Below, piece by piece: positions 7,047 to 15,201 of a DNA stretch of 46,463 bases. Within the stretch, counting starts at the first letter, position 1. Every line of letters starts with the position of its first letter. A program made the translations under genes and the position numbers. This DNA comes from JBAUHN01 sp049680295 (lineage in GTDB: Bacteria > Pseudomonadota > Alphaproteobacteria > Rhodobacterales > Rhodobacteraceae), in assembly GCA_049680295.1 (NCBI GenBank), contig JBAUHN010000275.1, forward strand, positions 1 to 46,463. The letters are read 5' to 3'. The notes under the pieces were generated by a model. The model saw only the letters and a list, made by a program, of their open reading frames with translations. It had not been told where the DNA came from and did no database searches.

Positions 7047-9461
7047 CTAAAAATCCAGATTTTCGACGTTCAGCGCATTTTGCTGAATAAATTCGCGGCG
7101 CGGCTCGACCACATCACCCATAAGTTTGGTAAATAGATCATCCGCCTCGGCGCTGTCATCTACCTTGACCTGCAACAAGGTGCGCGCATCCGGGTCCAGC
7201 GTGGTTTCCCACAATTGATCCGGGTTCATTTCGCCCAAACCTTTGTAGCGCTGCAAAGACAGGCCTTTTTCGCCTTCTTGCAGGATCGCATTCAACAAAT
7301 CCATCGGCCCGTAAATCATCTGGCTGCGGTCCTTGCGGATCAATTGCGCGGGCAGGTTATAGACGTCCTGCAAGCTTTGGGTGAACGATCCTGTCCGCTT
7401 GGCCTCGCCGCCGCGCAGAATGCGTCCGTCCAGCGTGCGCACCTCTTCGACGCCGCGCAGAATGCGCGCCAATCGAATGCCGTGGTCTTGCGTAATCCGG
7501 CCTTGCCAGCCTTTTTCATATTCCAGCGCGATCAGGTTCAACCGCTCGGCCACACGGTCAGCGGTGCCTTGCAAATCAGCGTCAACCACACCCGGCGCAA
7601 AGGCCCCGGCGATGGCTGCTTGTTCCAGAATATGGCGCGGATAATGGGTCGGAAACGCCTCAAGCACACGCCGCATCTGCCGCGCCAGATCAACAACACG
7701 TATCAGATCCTGACCCAGAATTTCCTCGCCGTTGCCCTGCTTCAGGATTGCGCCGTCAATACCCTGCTGCACAAGGTACTCTTCCATTGCGGTCTGATCT
7801 TTCAGGTAAACCTCTGATTTTCCTCGTGAAACTTTGTATAACGGTGGCTGCGCGATATAAAGATGCCCCTTCTCGATCAACTCGGGCATCTGCCGGTAAA
7901 AGAACGTCAGCAACAGCGTGCGAATATGCGCGCCATCAACATCAGCGTCCGTCATGATAACGATCTTATGATACCGCAGCTTGTCGATATTAAATTCGTC
8001 CCGGCCAATGCCAGTGCCCAACGCCATCACCAGATTGCCAATCTCCTGGCTGCCCAGCATCCGGTCAAACCGTGCCCGTTCGACGTTGAGGATCTTACCC
8101 TTCAACGGCAAAATCGCCTGCGTTTGCCTGTCACGACCGGTTTGCGCCGATCCGCCGGCGGAATCCCCTTCGACCAGAAACACTTCGGTCTTTGACGGGT
8201 CTTTTTCGGAACAATCTTTCAGCTTACCAGCCAGAAAATTCACATCCATCGCGGTTTTACGTCGGGTCAGATCACGGGCTTTGCGCGCGGCCTCGCGGGC
8301 ATGGGCCGCCTCAATGATCTTACCGACTACGATGCGTGCTTCAGCCGGATTTTCTTCAAACCACTCGGCTAGTTTTTCGTTGACCAAACCCTCAACGGCA
8401 GGCCGCACCTCAGAGCTGACCAGCTTGTCCTTGGTCTGGCTGCTGAACTTCGGATCGGGTACTTTCACCGACAAAACACATGTCAGCCCTTCGCGCGCGT
8501 CATCACCGGTAAAGCTGACCTTTTCCTTTTTCGCGATGCCGCTGGATTGGGCATAATTATTGATCGTTCGGGTCAGCGCGCCACGGAACCCTGCCAAATG
8601 CGCGCCACCGTCGCGTTGTGGGATGTTGTTGGTAAAGGGCAGCACATTTTCGTGGTAACTGTCGTTCCACCACATCGCCACTTCGACACCGATATCGTCT
8701 TTTTCGCCGGTGATGAAAATCGGCTCAGGCATCACGGAGGACTTATGCCGGTCCAGGTATTTGACAAATTCCTTCACGCCGCCTTCATAAAACAACTCGG
8801 ACTTCAAATGTTCTGCGGGTCGCTCATCTGTCAGAATAATCCGCACCCCGGAATTCAGAAACGCCAGTTCGCGCAGTCGCTTTTCCAACGCCTCGAACGA
8901 ATACTCAAGATTCGAAAACGTGTTTGTCGAGGCCATAAAGCGTACTTCGGTCCCAGTGCGATCCGTGGGGCCAACAACACTTAGATGATCTTTGGTAAAC
9001 CCACCCTCAAACCGTGCGATATGTTCTTTGCCTTCACGCCATATGCGCAATTCCAGCCAGTCGGACAATGCGTTCACTACAGACACACCAACGCCGTGCA
9101 AACCACCCGAGACCTTGTAAGAATTGCTGTCGAATTTCCCGCCCGCATGCAGCTGTGTCATGATGACTTCGGCGGCTGAAACGCCTTCTTCCTCGTGGAT
9201 GCCAACAGGAATGCCGCGCCCGTTGTCGCTGACAGAAACGCTGCTGTCTTCGTGAATAATAACGTTCACCGCATCGGCATGACCCGCCAGCGCTTCGTCA
9301 ATGCCATTGTCCACGACCTCGTAGACCATATGGTGCAGGCCCGACCCATCGTCGGTATCACCAATATACATTCCAGGGCGCTTGCGAACGGCCTCTAACC
9401 CCTTGAGAACTTTGATGGAATTTGCGCCGTATTCTTCCGGAGCTTGCTCGTTGTCGGACAT
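7047..9461 (-). CDS. gyrB: DNA gyrase subunit B
   Basis: An 804-residue type IIA topoisomerase subunit that provides the ATPase and part of the DNA-cleavage core of gyrase. Visible in order: YGANSIKVLKGLEAVRKRP at the N-terminus, the GHKL ATP-binding residues (EVVDNGIDEAL, DNGRGIPVG, GGLHGVGVSVVNALS), the transducer domain, the TOPRIM domain with EGDSAGGSA and the metal-binding DADVDGAHIRTLL, and the C-terminal QRYKGLGEMNPDQLW. Length fits the long form with a roughly 165-residue insertion after TOPRIM, as in many Proteobacteria. It lies last in the minus-strand replication cluster, 78 bases after a LysE-family gene that separates it from recF. No frameshift or missing motif was seen. Confidence 0.98.
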   Translation of the reverse strand: MSDNEQAPEEYGANSIKVLKGLEAVRKRPGMYIGDTDDGSGLHHMVYEVVDNGIDEALAGHADAVNVIIHEDSSVSVSDNGRGIPVGIHEEEGVSAAEVIMTQLHAGGKFDSNSYKVSGGLHGVGVSVVNALSDWLELRIWREGKEHIARFEGGFTKDHLSVVGPTDRTGTEVRFMASTNTFSNLEYSFEALEKRLRELAFLNSGVRIILTDERPAEHLKSELFYEGGVKEFVKYLDRHKSSVMPEPIFITGEKDDIGVEVAMWWNDSYHENVLPFTNNIPQRDGGAHLAGFRGALTRTINNYAQSSGIAKKEKVSFTGDDAREGLTCVLSVKVPDPKFSSQTKDKLVSSEVRPAVEGLVNEKLAEWFEENPAEARIVVGKIIEAAHAREAARKARDLTRRKTAMDVNFLAGKLKDCSEKDPSKTEVFLVEGDSAGGSAQTGRDRQTQAILPLKGKILNVERARFDRMLGSQEIGNLVMALGTGIGRDEFNIDKLRYHKIVIMTDADVDGAHIRTLLLTFFYRQMPELIEKGHLYIAQPPLYKVSRGKSEVYLKDQTAMEEYLVQQGIDGAILKQGNGEEILGQDLIRVVDLARQMRRVLEAFPTHYPRHILEQAAIAGAFAPGVVDADLQGTADRVAERLNLIALEYEKGWQGRITQDHGIRLARILRGVEEVRTLDGRILRGGEAKRTGSFTQSLQDVYNLPAQLIRKDRSQMIYGPMDLLNAILQEGEKGLSLQRYKGLGEMNPDQLWETTLDPDARTLLQVKVDDSAEADDLFTKLMGDVVEPRREFIQQNALNVENLDF

Positions 9462-9539
9462 GCCGTACTACCTTCGTATTTTTTCGATTTTATACGCTTT
9501 TCTGGGGGGGATGTCACGCCGCAGACACAATATTTTGTG

Positions 9540-10160
9540 TCACACCAGAGGAATGAGACATCCAACAGCAATCAACAGGATACCAGAGGTCACATTGATC
9601 CGTCTCAGCGCCCGGCCCGAGGTCAATAACCCGCGCAGATGCCCGACAAAACCCGCAAGCATCAGGTTTCCAACCAAAGGAACCGCAACCGAACAGGCAA
9701 GGATCGCGGCGATATCCGGGGCCGTGACGACCCGCAGATCAAAAAACCCCGGCAACACGCCGATGTAGAACAACACAGCCTTGGGATTGCCCAGAATAAC
9801 GGCGATCCCTGCCAGAAACCCCGGCATCATGCCGGGCCGGGTCAATCGCCTGTCCGTCGTGATTTTGGTCCCGGCATGGGCAATCAATAGGATGCCCATC
9901 ACGATGAACACCCCACACGCCACCCAGCGCATCACCAGCATGAACGCATCAAATACCGAAAGGATCCAACTGATGCCCAAAACGGCAACCAAAGGCCACA
10001 ATACATCCCCCACGGCGACGCCAAGGGCCAGCGGCCAGGCCCCCGCAAAACCACCCGACAAGGCCCGGGCCATTAGCGCCAGCCAAACAGGCCCTGGCGT
10101 CAGGAACAAAATTGCCAGCGCCCCGCAATAAAGCAAGAGATCAGAGGCCAGCACCGTCAC
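9540..10160 (-). CDS. LysE/RhtB family amino acid exporter
   Basis: A 206-residue inner-membrane protein with six hydrophobic segments and the LysE/RhtB hallmarks: FLTPGPVWLALMARAL near the N-terminus, ALGVAVGDVLW in the second segment and VILGNPKAVLFYIGVLPGF after the cytoplasmic loop. The family exports amino acids or related small metabolites by proton antiport. Its ATG overlaps the recF stop by 4 bases (ATGA), so it is translationally coupled to recF and probably rides on the dnaN-recF transcript. gyrB follows after 78 bases. The exported compound is unknown. It is functionally unrelated to replication, so the position looks like a lineage-specific insertion into the recF-gyrB pair. Confidence 0.88.
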   Translation of the reverse strand: MTVLASDLLLYCGALAILFLTPGPVWLALMARALSGGFAGAWPLALGVAVGDVLWPLVAVLGISWILSVFDAFMLVMRWVACGVFIVMGILLIAHAGTKITTDRRLTRPGMMPGFLAGIAVILGNPKAVLFYIGVLPGFFDLRVVTAPDIAAILACSVAVPLVGNLMLAGFVGHLRGLLTSGRALRRINVTSGILLIAVGCLIPLV

Positions 10161-11263
10161 CCGATGGGCCCTACCTGCGACATCCCACCTGTTTCCGTCA
10201 CTTCCAGAAACTGGGCGCGGTCGCGTAAACCTTCAAACAACTCCGGCTCAGTACCGGTCATCCAGGCCTGCGACCCCAGGGCGCAAATCTCGTCATAAAG
10301 CGCTGCACGACGGTCCGCATCCAAATGCGCTGCGACCTCATCCAGCAGCAACAACGGCGCCGCGCCAAATTCACGTGACAAGGCGCGCGCATTGGCCAAT
10401 ATCAATGACACCAGCAGCGCCTTTTGCTCGCCGGTCGAACAATCACGCGCCGGAACATTCTTGGCCGCATAACACCCAAAAAGATCAGCACGATGCGGTC
10501 CGATCAATGTGCGGCCCGCCGACAAATCGCGCAGGCGATTGTCTGACAGTGCCGCTTGCAAACCGATCGCATCTGCGGGCATACCGCCTTCGCCAGCCAC
10601 CAACTCAAGCGATGCGACAGGAAACGAGGTCTCGGCCTGAACCTGTGCAGCGCGCAAATGGTCCAGAGCTGCCAACCTGTTAACGTGGATCTGTGCCCCC
10701 GCGGTGGCCATCTGCGCCTCCAGCGCGCGATACCACATCGGATCACGCACCTGATCTTTCAGTAATCTGTTGCGCTCGCGCATGGACTTTTCATACGCCA
10801 GCGAAACATCCGCATGACCCGGCTCAAAACTCAAGGTGATCCGGTCCAAGAACCGCCGCCGACCCGCCGCACTTTCAATCCACAACCGATCCATCGACGG
10901 GATCAACCACAACACCCGCGCCACACGCCCCAACGCCGTCTGCGCTGCAGTCTTGCCGTCAATCCGGGTCTGTCGCGCGGCCCCGGCATCCGACCACATC
11001 TCGATCTCATGTCTCTGATGCAGGGACTGCAACTGCGCAAAGATTTTCCATCCCAACGCCTCCGGCCGACGCGTCATGTCTTCCGCACTCGACCGGCGCA
11101 ACCCGCGCCCCGGCGACAACAGCGATACCGCCTCAAGAATATTGGTTTTCCCTGCGCCGTTCGGCCCAAAAATCGCAATTGGGCGCGGATCAATCGCCAT
11201 CTCCGCCAGTTTGTGCGACCTAAAGTGCGACAGCTTCAGAGACGTCAGACACAAGCCGGACAT
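10157..11263 (-). CDS. recF: DNA replication and repair protein RecF
   Basis: A 368-residue SMC-like ATPase that helps load RecA at single-stranded gaps. Motifs: KLSHFRSHKLAEM at the N-terminus, Walker A FGPNGAGKTNILEA, the RecF-specific LIPSMDRLWIESAAGRRRFLD, the signature region STGEQKALLVSLI, and Walker B LLLLDEVAAHLD. The ATG at 11263 is preferred because GGAA lies 10 bases upstream; a TTG four codons earlier would extend it slightly. It lies 64 bases after dnaN on the same strand and its stop overlaps the LysE-family start by 4 bases. Confidence 0.96.
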   Translation of the reverse strand: MSGLCLTSLKLSHFRSHKLAEMAIDPRPIAIFGPNGAGKTNILEAVSLLSPGRGLRRSSAEDMTRRPEALGWKIFAQLQSLHQRHEIEMWSDAGAARQTRIDGKTAAQTALGRVARVLWLIPSMDRLWIESAAGRRRFLDRITLSFEPGHADVSLAYEKSMRERNRLLKDQVRDPMWYRALEAQMATAGAQIHVNRLAALDHLRAAQVQAETSFPVASLELVAGEGGMPADAIGLQAALSDNRLRDLSAGRTLIGPHRADLFGCYAAKNVPARDCSTGEQKALLVSLILANARALSREFGAAPLLLLDEVAAHLDADRRAALYDEICALGSQAWMTGTEPELFEGLRDRAQFLEVTETGGMSQVGPIG

Positions 11264-11327
11264 ATCACATTCCAAATGGATGAAATATCGCCGCCGGAGG
11301 CATTAAATCTCTGTTTTCGGACCTTCG

Positions 11328-12446
11328 TCACACACGCATGGGCATGACAACATAGACCGCAGACATGTCATCGCCTTCCCGCATCAACGTCGGATCGCCA
11401 GACGAATTGAACAAGAACACGGCATTCTCGCGATCCACCTGACTGGCAATCTCCAGCAAATATTTGGCGTTAAACCCGATCTCCAGTTTTTCATCCGCAT
11501 AGGCCACCGCCAGTTCTTCCTCGGCCGCACCGCTGTCAGGGGCGTTGACGGACAGGATCAACCGGTCTTCGTCCAACTGCAGCTTTACGGCGCGCGAGCG
11601 CTCGGAACTGACGGTCGCCACCCGGTCAACGGCCCGGGCAAAATCGCTGGCATCCACTTCCATCTTGCGGGTGTTGCCTTGCGGTATGACCCGAGTGTAG
11701 TCGGGAAACGTGCCGTCAATAACCTTGGAGGTCAGTGTAATCTCAGGTGTCGCAAAGCGGATCTTGGTCTCTGACACCGACACGGCAATTTCCATGTCAT
11801 CGTCATCCAACAATTTGCGCAATTCGCCGACCGTTTTGCGCGGCACGATCACGCCCGCCATCTCAGCGGCACCGTCAGGAAGGTCGGCATCAATGCGCGC
11901 CAAACGGTGACCATCGGTGGCCACACAGCGCAAAACCTTGCCAGAATCGCCATCAGAGACATGCATATAGACACCATTCAGGTAATAGCGCGTCTCTTCG
12001 GTCGAGATGGCAAACTTTGACTTGTCGAACAAGCGACGCAACACCGGCGCTGGCGCCGAAAAGTTTGAGGCATATTCAGAGGTCGCCATCACCGGAAAAT
12101 CTTCCTTAGGCAATGTCGCAAGCGAGAAATTGGATCGCCCAGCATCAACCGTCAATCGACCCGAAGCCGCATCGGCGGTCAACGTCACCAACGCACCATC
12201 CGGCAATTTTCGCACAATCTCATGCAATGTGGTGGCGGACACCGTTGTCGCACCGGCACGTTCAACAACAGCCGGCGTTTTGTCTACCACTTCAATGTCC
12301 AGATCGGTGGCGCGAAACGATGCTTCGGCGCCCTCGGCTTCGATCAGCACATTGGCAAGGATCGTAATGGTATTGCGCCGTTCCACTACCGATTGGGCCT
12401 GCGCTACGGCCTTAAGCAACGCCGCGCGTTCGATACTGATTTTCAT
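11328..12446 (-). CDS. dnaN: DNA polymerase III subunit beta (sliding clamp)
   Basis: A 372-residue clamp that tethers DNA polymerase III to DNA. The N-terminus MKISIERAALLKAVAQAQSV, the internal RATDLDIEV, the LPKEDFPVM segment, TRYYLNGVYMH, TDGHRLA and the C-terminal VYVVMPMRV are all canonical for the beta clamp. The length is normal for Alphaproteobacteria and the three-domain repeat pattern is intact. It starts 143 bases after the dnaA stop on the same strand. The gap holds a GC-rich potential hairpin (GGGCC / GGCCC) but no T-run. It precedes recF by 64 bases. Confidence 0.98.
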   Translation of the reverse strand: MKISIERAALLKAVAQAQSVVERRNTITILANVLIEAEGAEASFRATDLDIEVVDKTPAVVERAGATTVSATTLHEIVRKLPDGALVTLTADAASGRLTVDAGRSNFSLATLPKEDFPVMATSEYASNFSAPAPVLRRLFDKSKFAISTEETRYYLNGVYMHVSDGDSGKVLRCVATDGHRLARIDADLPDGAAEMAGVIVPRKTVGELRKLLDDDDMEIAVSVSETKIRFATPEITLTSKVIDGTFPDYTRVIPQGNTRKMEVDASDFARAVDRVATVSSERSRAVKLQLDEDRLILSVNAPDSGAAEEELAVAYADEKLEIGFNAKYLLEIASQVDRENAVFLFNSSGDPTLMREGDDMSAVYVVMPMRV

Positions 12447-12589
12447 ATGCCCTCTCCAATCGCCTCTGTCGGGAGGGGCAAATTACCCCCTTTCGCCGAC
12501 TTAACAAGACATTTGTTGGTTTGTCCTTTGGATTGAGGGGGCCGTCAAGGCCCGGCCGATATATCCATCGCGCCGGCCTCTGATCAGAA

Positions 12590-13942
12590 TTAGGCCTCCA
12601 GCGATCGCCGCAAGAGTTCCAGATCTTCGGCAATCTGGCCATCTTGTTGTTTCAATTCCTCAATTCGGCGCACGCCATGCATGACGGTCGTGTGGTCTCG
12701 TCCTCCGAATCGGCGCCCAATTTCAGGCAGTGACCGGCTGGTCATTTTTTTACACAAATACATCGCCACCTGCCGCGGTCTGGCATAGCTGCGCAGACGT
12801 TTCGGACCGATCATATCGCTCAGGCGGATATTGTAATGATCCGACACTTTGCGCTGAATTTCCTCTACCGTGATCTTGCGCTCAGAGGCGCGCAAAATAT
12901 CTGCCAGACAATCCTGCGTCAGGTCCATCGAGATATCGCGACCCACCAGAGACGCAAAGGCAAACAGTCGTGTCAAAGCGCCTTCAAGCACCCGTACATT
13001 GGTCGAAATCCGATGCGCCAGAAATTCGAGCACGCCTTCATCCATTTGCATTTCCGGATAGTTGGCGCGTTGCTGTTCGACCTTGCTTTGCAAGATCCCC
13101 AGACGCAGTTCGTAGTCGGTTGGATGCAGATCAACTACAAGCCCACATTGCAGACGCGACTTCACACGGTCCTCAAGATCCTTGATCTCACCAGGGGCAC
13201 GATCAGCCGAAATAATGATCTGTTTGTTTTGATCAACAAGCGCATTGAAGGTGTGAAAAAACTCTTCCTGTGTGCTGTCTTTCCCGGCGATGAACTGCAC
13301 GTCATCCACCATCAAAACATCCACGCTACGGAAAATTTCCTTGAAATCCATCATCTTACGGTCACGAAGGGCTTGCACAAACCGATACATGAATTGTTCT
13401 GCGGACAGATAAAGCACGTTCATCTCGGGGCGCCGTACCTGTAGCTCATGGGCAATTGCATGCATCAAATGCGTTTTACCCAGACCGACGCCGCCATAAA
13501 GAAACAGCGGATTGAATGTGACAGGTCCGCCTTCAGCCACGCGGCGCGCGGCGGCATGAGCCAGCTCATTTGGCTTGCCGACAACAAACGTATCAAACGT
13601 AAATTTGTGATCCAGCGGCGCCGTGTTCAGCGGATTGGGGGCAGGCGCACGGGCGGCTTTGCGTGTGTCACGGGTCAGGGCGGACGGGCGCATTGCGCCA
13701 TTGGCGGGTACCGCGAACTTAAGACGGCAAACAGCGTCGTTCACCACTTTCATTTCGTACAAAATCAGGTCCGCAAAATTCTGGCTGACATAGTTGCCCA
13801 GAAAGGTTGTCGGCACATGCAATGTCGCAACGCCGTCTTTGGTGCCGTCATACTGCAGGGGTTCAATCCAGGTGGTAAAATTGTTTTGCCCGATGGTCTT
13901 GAGCAGCCGTTGCCGCAGCTGTCTCCATTGTTCGTTCGTCAT
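12590..13942 (-). CDS. dnaA: Chromosomal replication initiator protein DnaA
   Basis: A 450-residue AAA+ initiator that binds DnaA boxes and melts the origin. Domain I occupies the first 75 residues (FTTWIEPLQYDG) and a short linker follows. Domain III has NPLFLYGGVGLGKTHLMHAIA (Walker A), VDVLMVDDVQFIAGK (Walker B), sensor 1 IIISADRAPGEI and LKSRLQCGL-type arginine-finger region reading VKSRLQCG. Domain IV has the DNA-binding signature GGRDHTTVMHGVRRIEEL. The ATG at 13942 is the only good start. The 511-base region upstream, toward rpsT, lacks a recognisable DnaA-box cluster, so there is no evidence that the origin lies here. Confidence 0.98.
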   Translation of the reverse strand: MTNEQWRQLRQRLLKTIGQNNFTTWIEPLQYDGTKDGVATLHVPTTFLGNYVSQNFADLILYEMKVVNDAVCRLKFAVPANGAMRPSALTRDTRKAARAPAPNPLNTAPLDHKFTFDTFVVGKPNELAHAAARRVAEGGPVTFNPLFLYGGVGLGKTHLMHAIAHELQVRRPEMNVLYLSAEQFMYRFVQALRDRKMMDFKEIFRSVDVLMVDDVQFIAGKDSTQEEFFHTFNALVDQNKQIIISADRAPGEIKDLEDRVKSRLQCGLVVDLHPTDYELRLGILQSKVEQQRANYPEMQMDEGVLEFLAHRISTNVRVLEGALTRLFAFASLVGRDISMDLTQDCLADILRASERKITVEEIQRKVSDHYNIRLSDMIGPKRLRSYARPRQVAMYLCKKMTSRSLPEIGRRFGGRDHTTVMHGVRRIEELKQQDGQIAEDLELLRRSLEA

Positions 13943-14400
13943 TCTATTCTACCCGCATCACATTTGCGTTCCCAACCAGATGGACGCCGATTATGGCACC
14001 ATCCAACGAATTTCCAAAGAACAGTTAACAGCCGTCCCGTTCCCACGTGGAAACAGACTGTTGTCCTCTGGACCATTTGCAGACGCAAACCTGTAGCGTA
14101 CAGTCCCCCTGAGATCAGAGCGAACCGGCGGTTACATGTTGTGCTATCCGCACAGATTTGACAGGGCGAAATTGCAAATCAGCAAGTTTCGCAGACCTAA
14201 GGAGTTATGTCGAAATAACCCTCAACCCCTGACCTCCATTAGCCCGCAGCAACGCGGTGAAAATTCAGGGCCTGCCCCCCAAGGCGAAGTGAATCGCTAA
14301 GCATTCGTAGCAATTTCGATGCGCCCACAGCAACCGATCTTCAATCTTGACTCTGATATTATTGAAAAGAATCTCTGGCGTGATTTTTGAGACCACGCAT
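13943..14400. other. dnaA-rpsT intergenic region; no gene, no clear origin
   Basis: About 450 non-coding bases. No convincing ORF is present. I looked for TTATNCACA on both strands. The nearest matches, CTATCCGCA at about 14144 and CGTGGAAAC at about 14045, each have two mismatches. Small palindromes are present (CTGTA-GCG-TACAG at 14091-14103; TGTGC-TATCC-GCACA near 14140). The 14335-14375 stretch is AT-richer. The dnaA promoter must lie here, but no strong -35/-10 pair stood out. Confidence 0.6.
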
Positions 14401-14430
14401 AAAAAAAGGCGCCGCGATTTGCGACGCCTT
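14401..14430 (-). terminator. Rho-independent terminator of rpsT
   Basis: On the minus strand this reads as a 10-bp stem, AAGGCGTCGC / GCGGCGCCTT with one G-T pair and an AAAT loop, followed by a run of seven T. It begins 24 bases past the rpsT stop and should separate rpsT from dnaA. Confidence 0.85.
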
Positions 14431-14453
14431 GAACATCAATCAGTTAGCCGAAA

Positions 14454-14717
14454 TCAGGCCAGAGATTTGACCCGCGAGGCCAGCCGCGACATTTTCCGCG
14501 AGGCTGTGTTTTTGTGAAACACACCTTTGGTCACACCGCGCATCAGTTCAGGTTGGGCATCCTTCAGCGCAGCAGTTGCGGCATTTTTGTCACCCGAAGC
14601 GATGGCTTCTTCGACTTTGCGCAGATAGGTGCGAATCCGCGAACGGCGCGCTTTGTTGATCTGGAAACGTGTTTCGTTTTGACGGGCGCGTTTTTTCGCC
14701 TGAGGGGAGTTTGCCAT
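14454..14717 (-). CDS. rpsT: 30S ribosomal protein S20
   Basis: An 87-residue, strongly basic protein that binds 16S rRNA. The N-terminus MANSPQAKKRARQNETRFQ and the internal RSRIRTYLRKVEEAI, GVFHKNTASRKMSRL are classic S20 sequence. AGGTGA sits about 8 bases before the ATG. A promoter-like pair lies about 120 bases upstream (14839-14866) and a strong terminator follows. In Rhodobacterales rpsT normally lies between the enoyl-CoA hydratase gene and dnaA. Here the upstream neighbour is the ornithine cyclodeaminase gene of an apparent insertion. Confidence 0.98.
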   Translation of the reverse strand: MANSPQAKKRARQNETRFQINKARRSRIRTYLRKVEEAIASGDKNAATAALKDAQPELMRGVTKGVFHKNTASRKMSRLASRVKSLA

Positions 14718-14838
14718 GAGAAGGTGACCTTTTCTTCGGATTCAGAACATTTCAATAGCACGTGAGCTGACCCGACCGGACCCATGTCCGTAAAGGTGAT
14801 TCTAGCCAGAGCGGGCTGCACGCGCATGTATGCGCCGC

Positions 14839-14866
14839 TCTATAAGGGAGTTACGGGCGATTGCAA
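14839..14866 (-). promoter_or_regulatory. Candidate sigma-70-type promoter of rpsT
   Basis: On the minus strand, TTGCAA (complement of 14861-14866) and TATAGA (complement of 14839-14844) are separated by 16 bases. This leaves an rpsT leader of roughly 110-115 bases. It is the best match upstream of rpsT and implies that native sequence extends to at least about 14870 before the accessory block begins. Confidence 0.5.
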
Positions 14867-14912
14867 ACCTCGAAATGATGGGATCGGGCACAAGGCGTGT
14901 GTTGTTCGTAAT

Positions 14913-14920
14913 ATCTACCG
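14913..14920 (+). repeat. Left copy of 8-bp direct repeat ATCTACCG flanking the accessory block
   Basis: ATCTACCG recurs at 26073-26080, where it contains the complement of the echA stop codon. Flanking similarity (AAT before, an ACTG a few bases after) extends weakly. The two copies bracket the roughly 11.15-kb block that separates rpsT from echA. It could be a junction duplication or chance. Confidence 0.3.
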
Positions 14921-15201
14921 GGTCTGAGACTGGATGATCCTCCTAGTGTGCGCCAGCCGGGCCGACGATCGCCCGGCGCCTTCGGCTTGTCCCGGGCAGA
15001 AGAAGACAATCAAGGGCCGGTTTGAGCCCATTCTGCAAAATGCTGCATGCTGCACGAGCGTCGGCAATGCACCAAGTAGCCGACCTTGGCTTCATGGAAC
15101 GGTTCCCTGCCTCGGCAGGTTCATTGTGAGAGGGCCGTGGTCGATGTTAAGACGCTTCCAATCAGGCAGAGGTTCATTGGCAAGAGTGTGGTGCCACTAC
15201 C
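14921..15201. other. Non-coding, hairpin-rich flank of the accessory block
   Basis: No credible gene is present. Two clean stem-loops occur: GCCGGGC / GCCCGGC (14956-14962 with 14971-14977) and CCTGC-CTCG-GCAGG (15106-15119). The plus-strand open frame through it has arginine/serine/cysteine-rich, non-protein-like composition and runs antisense into the ornithine cyclodeaminase gene. It may be a decayed mobile element or dispersed intergenic repeat; that is a guess from its look and position. Confidence 0.4.

Noticed and set aside
13943..14453. Possible chromosomal origin next to dnaA
   Set aside because: No DnaA-box cluster; the best matches have two mismatches. Kept only as a finding about absence.
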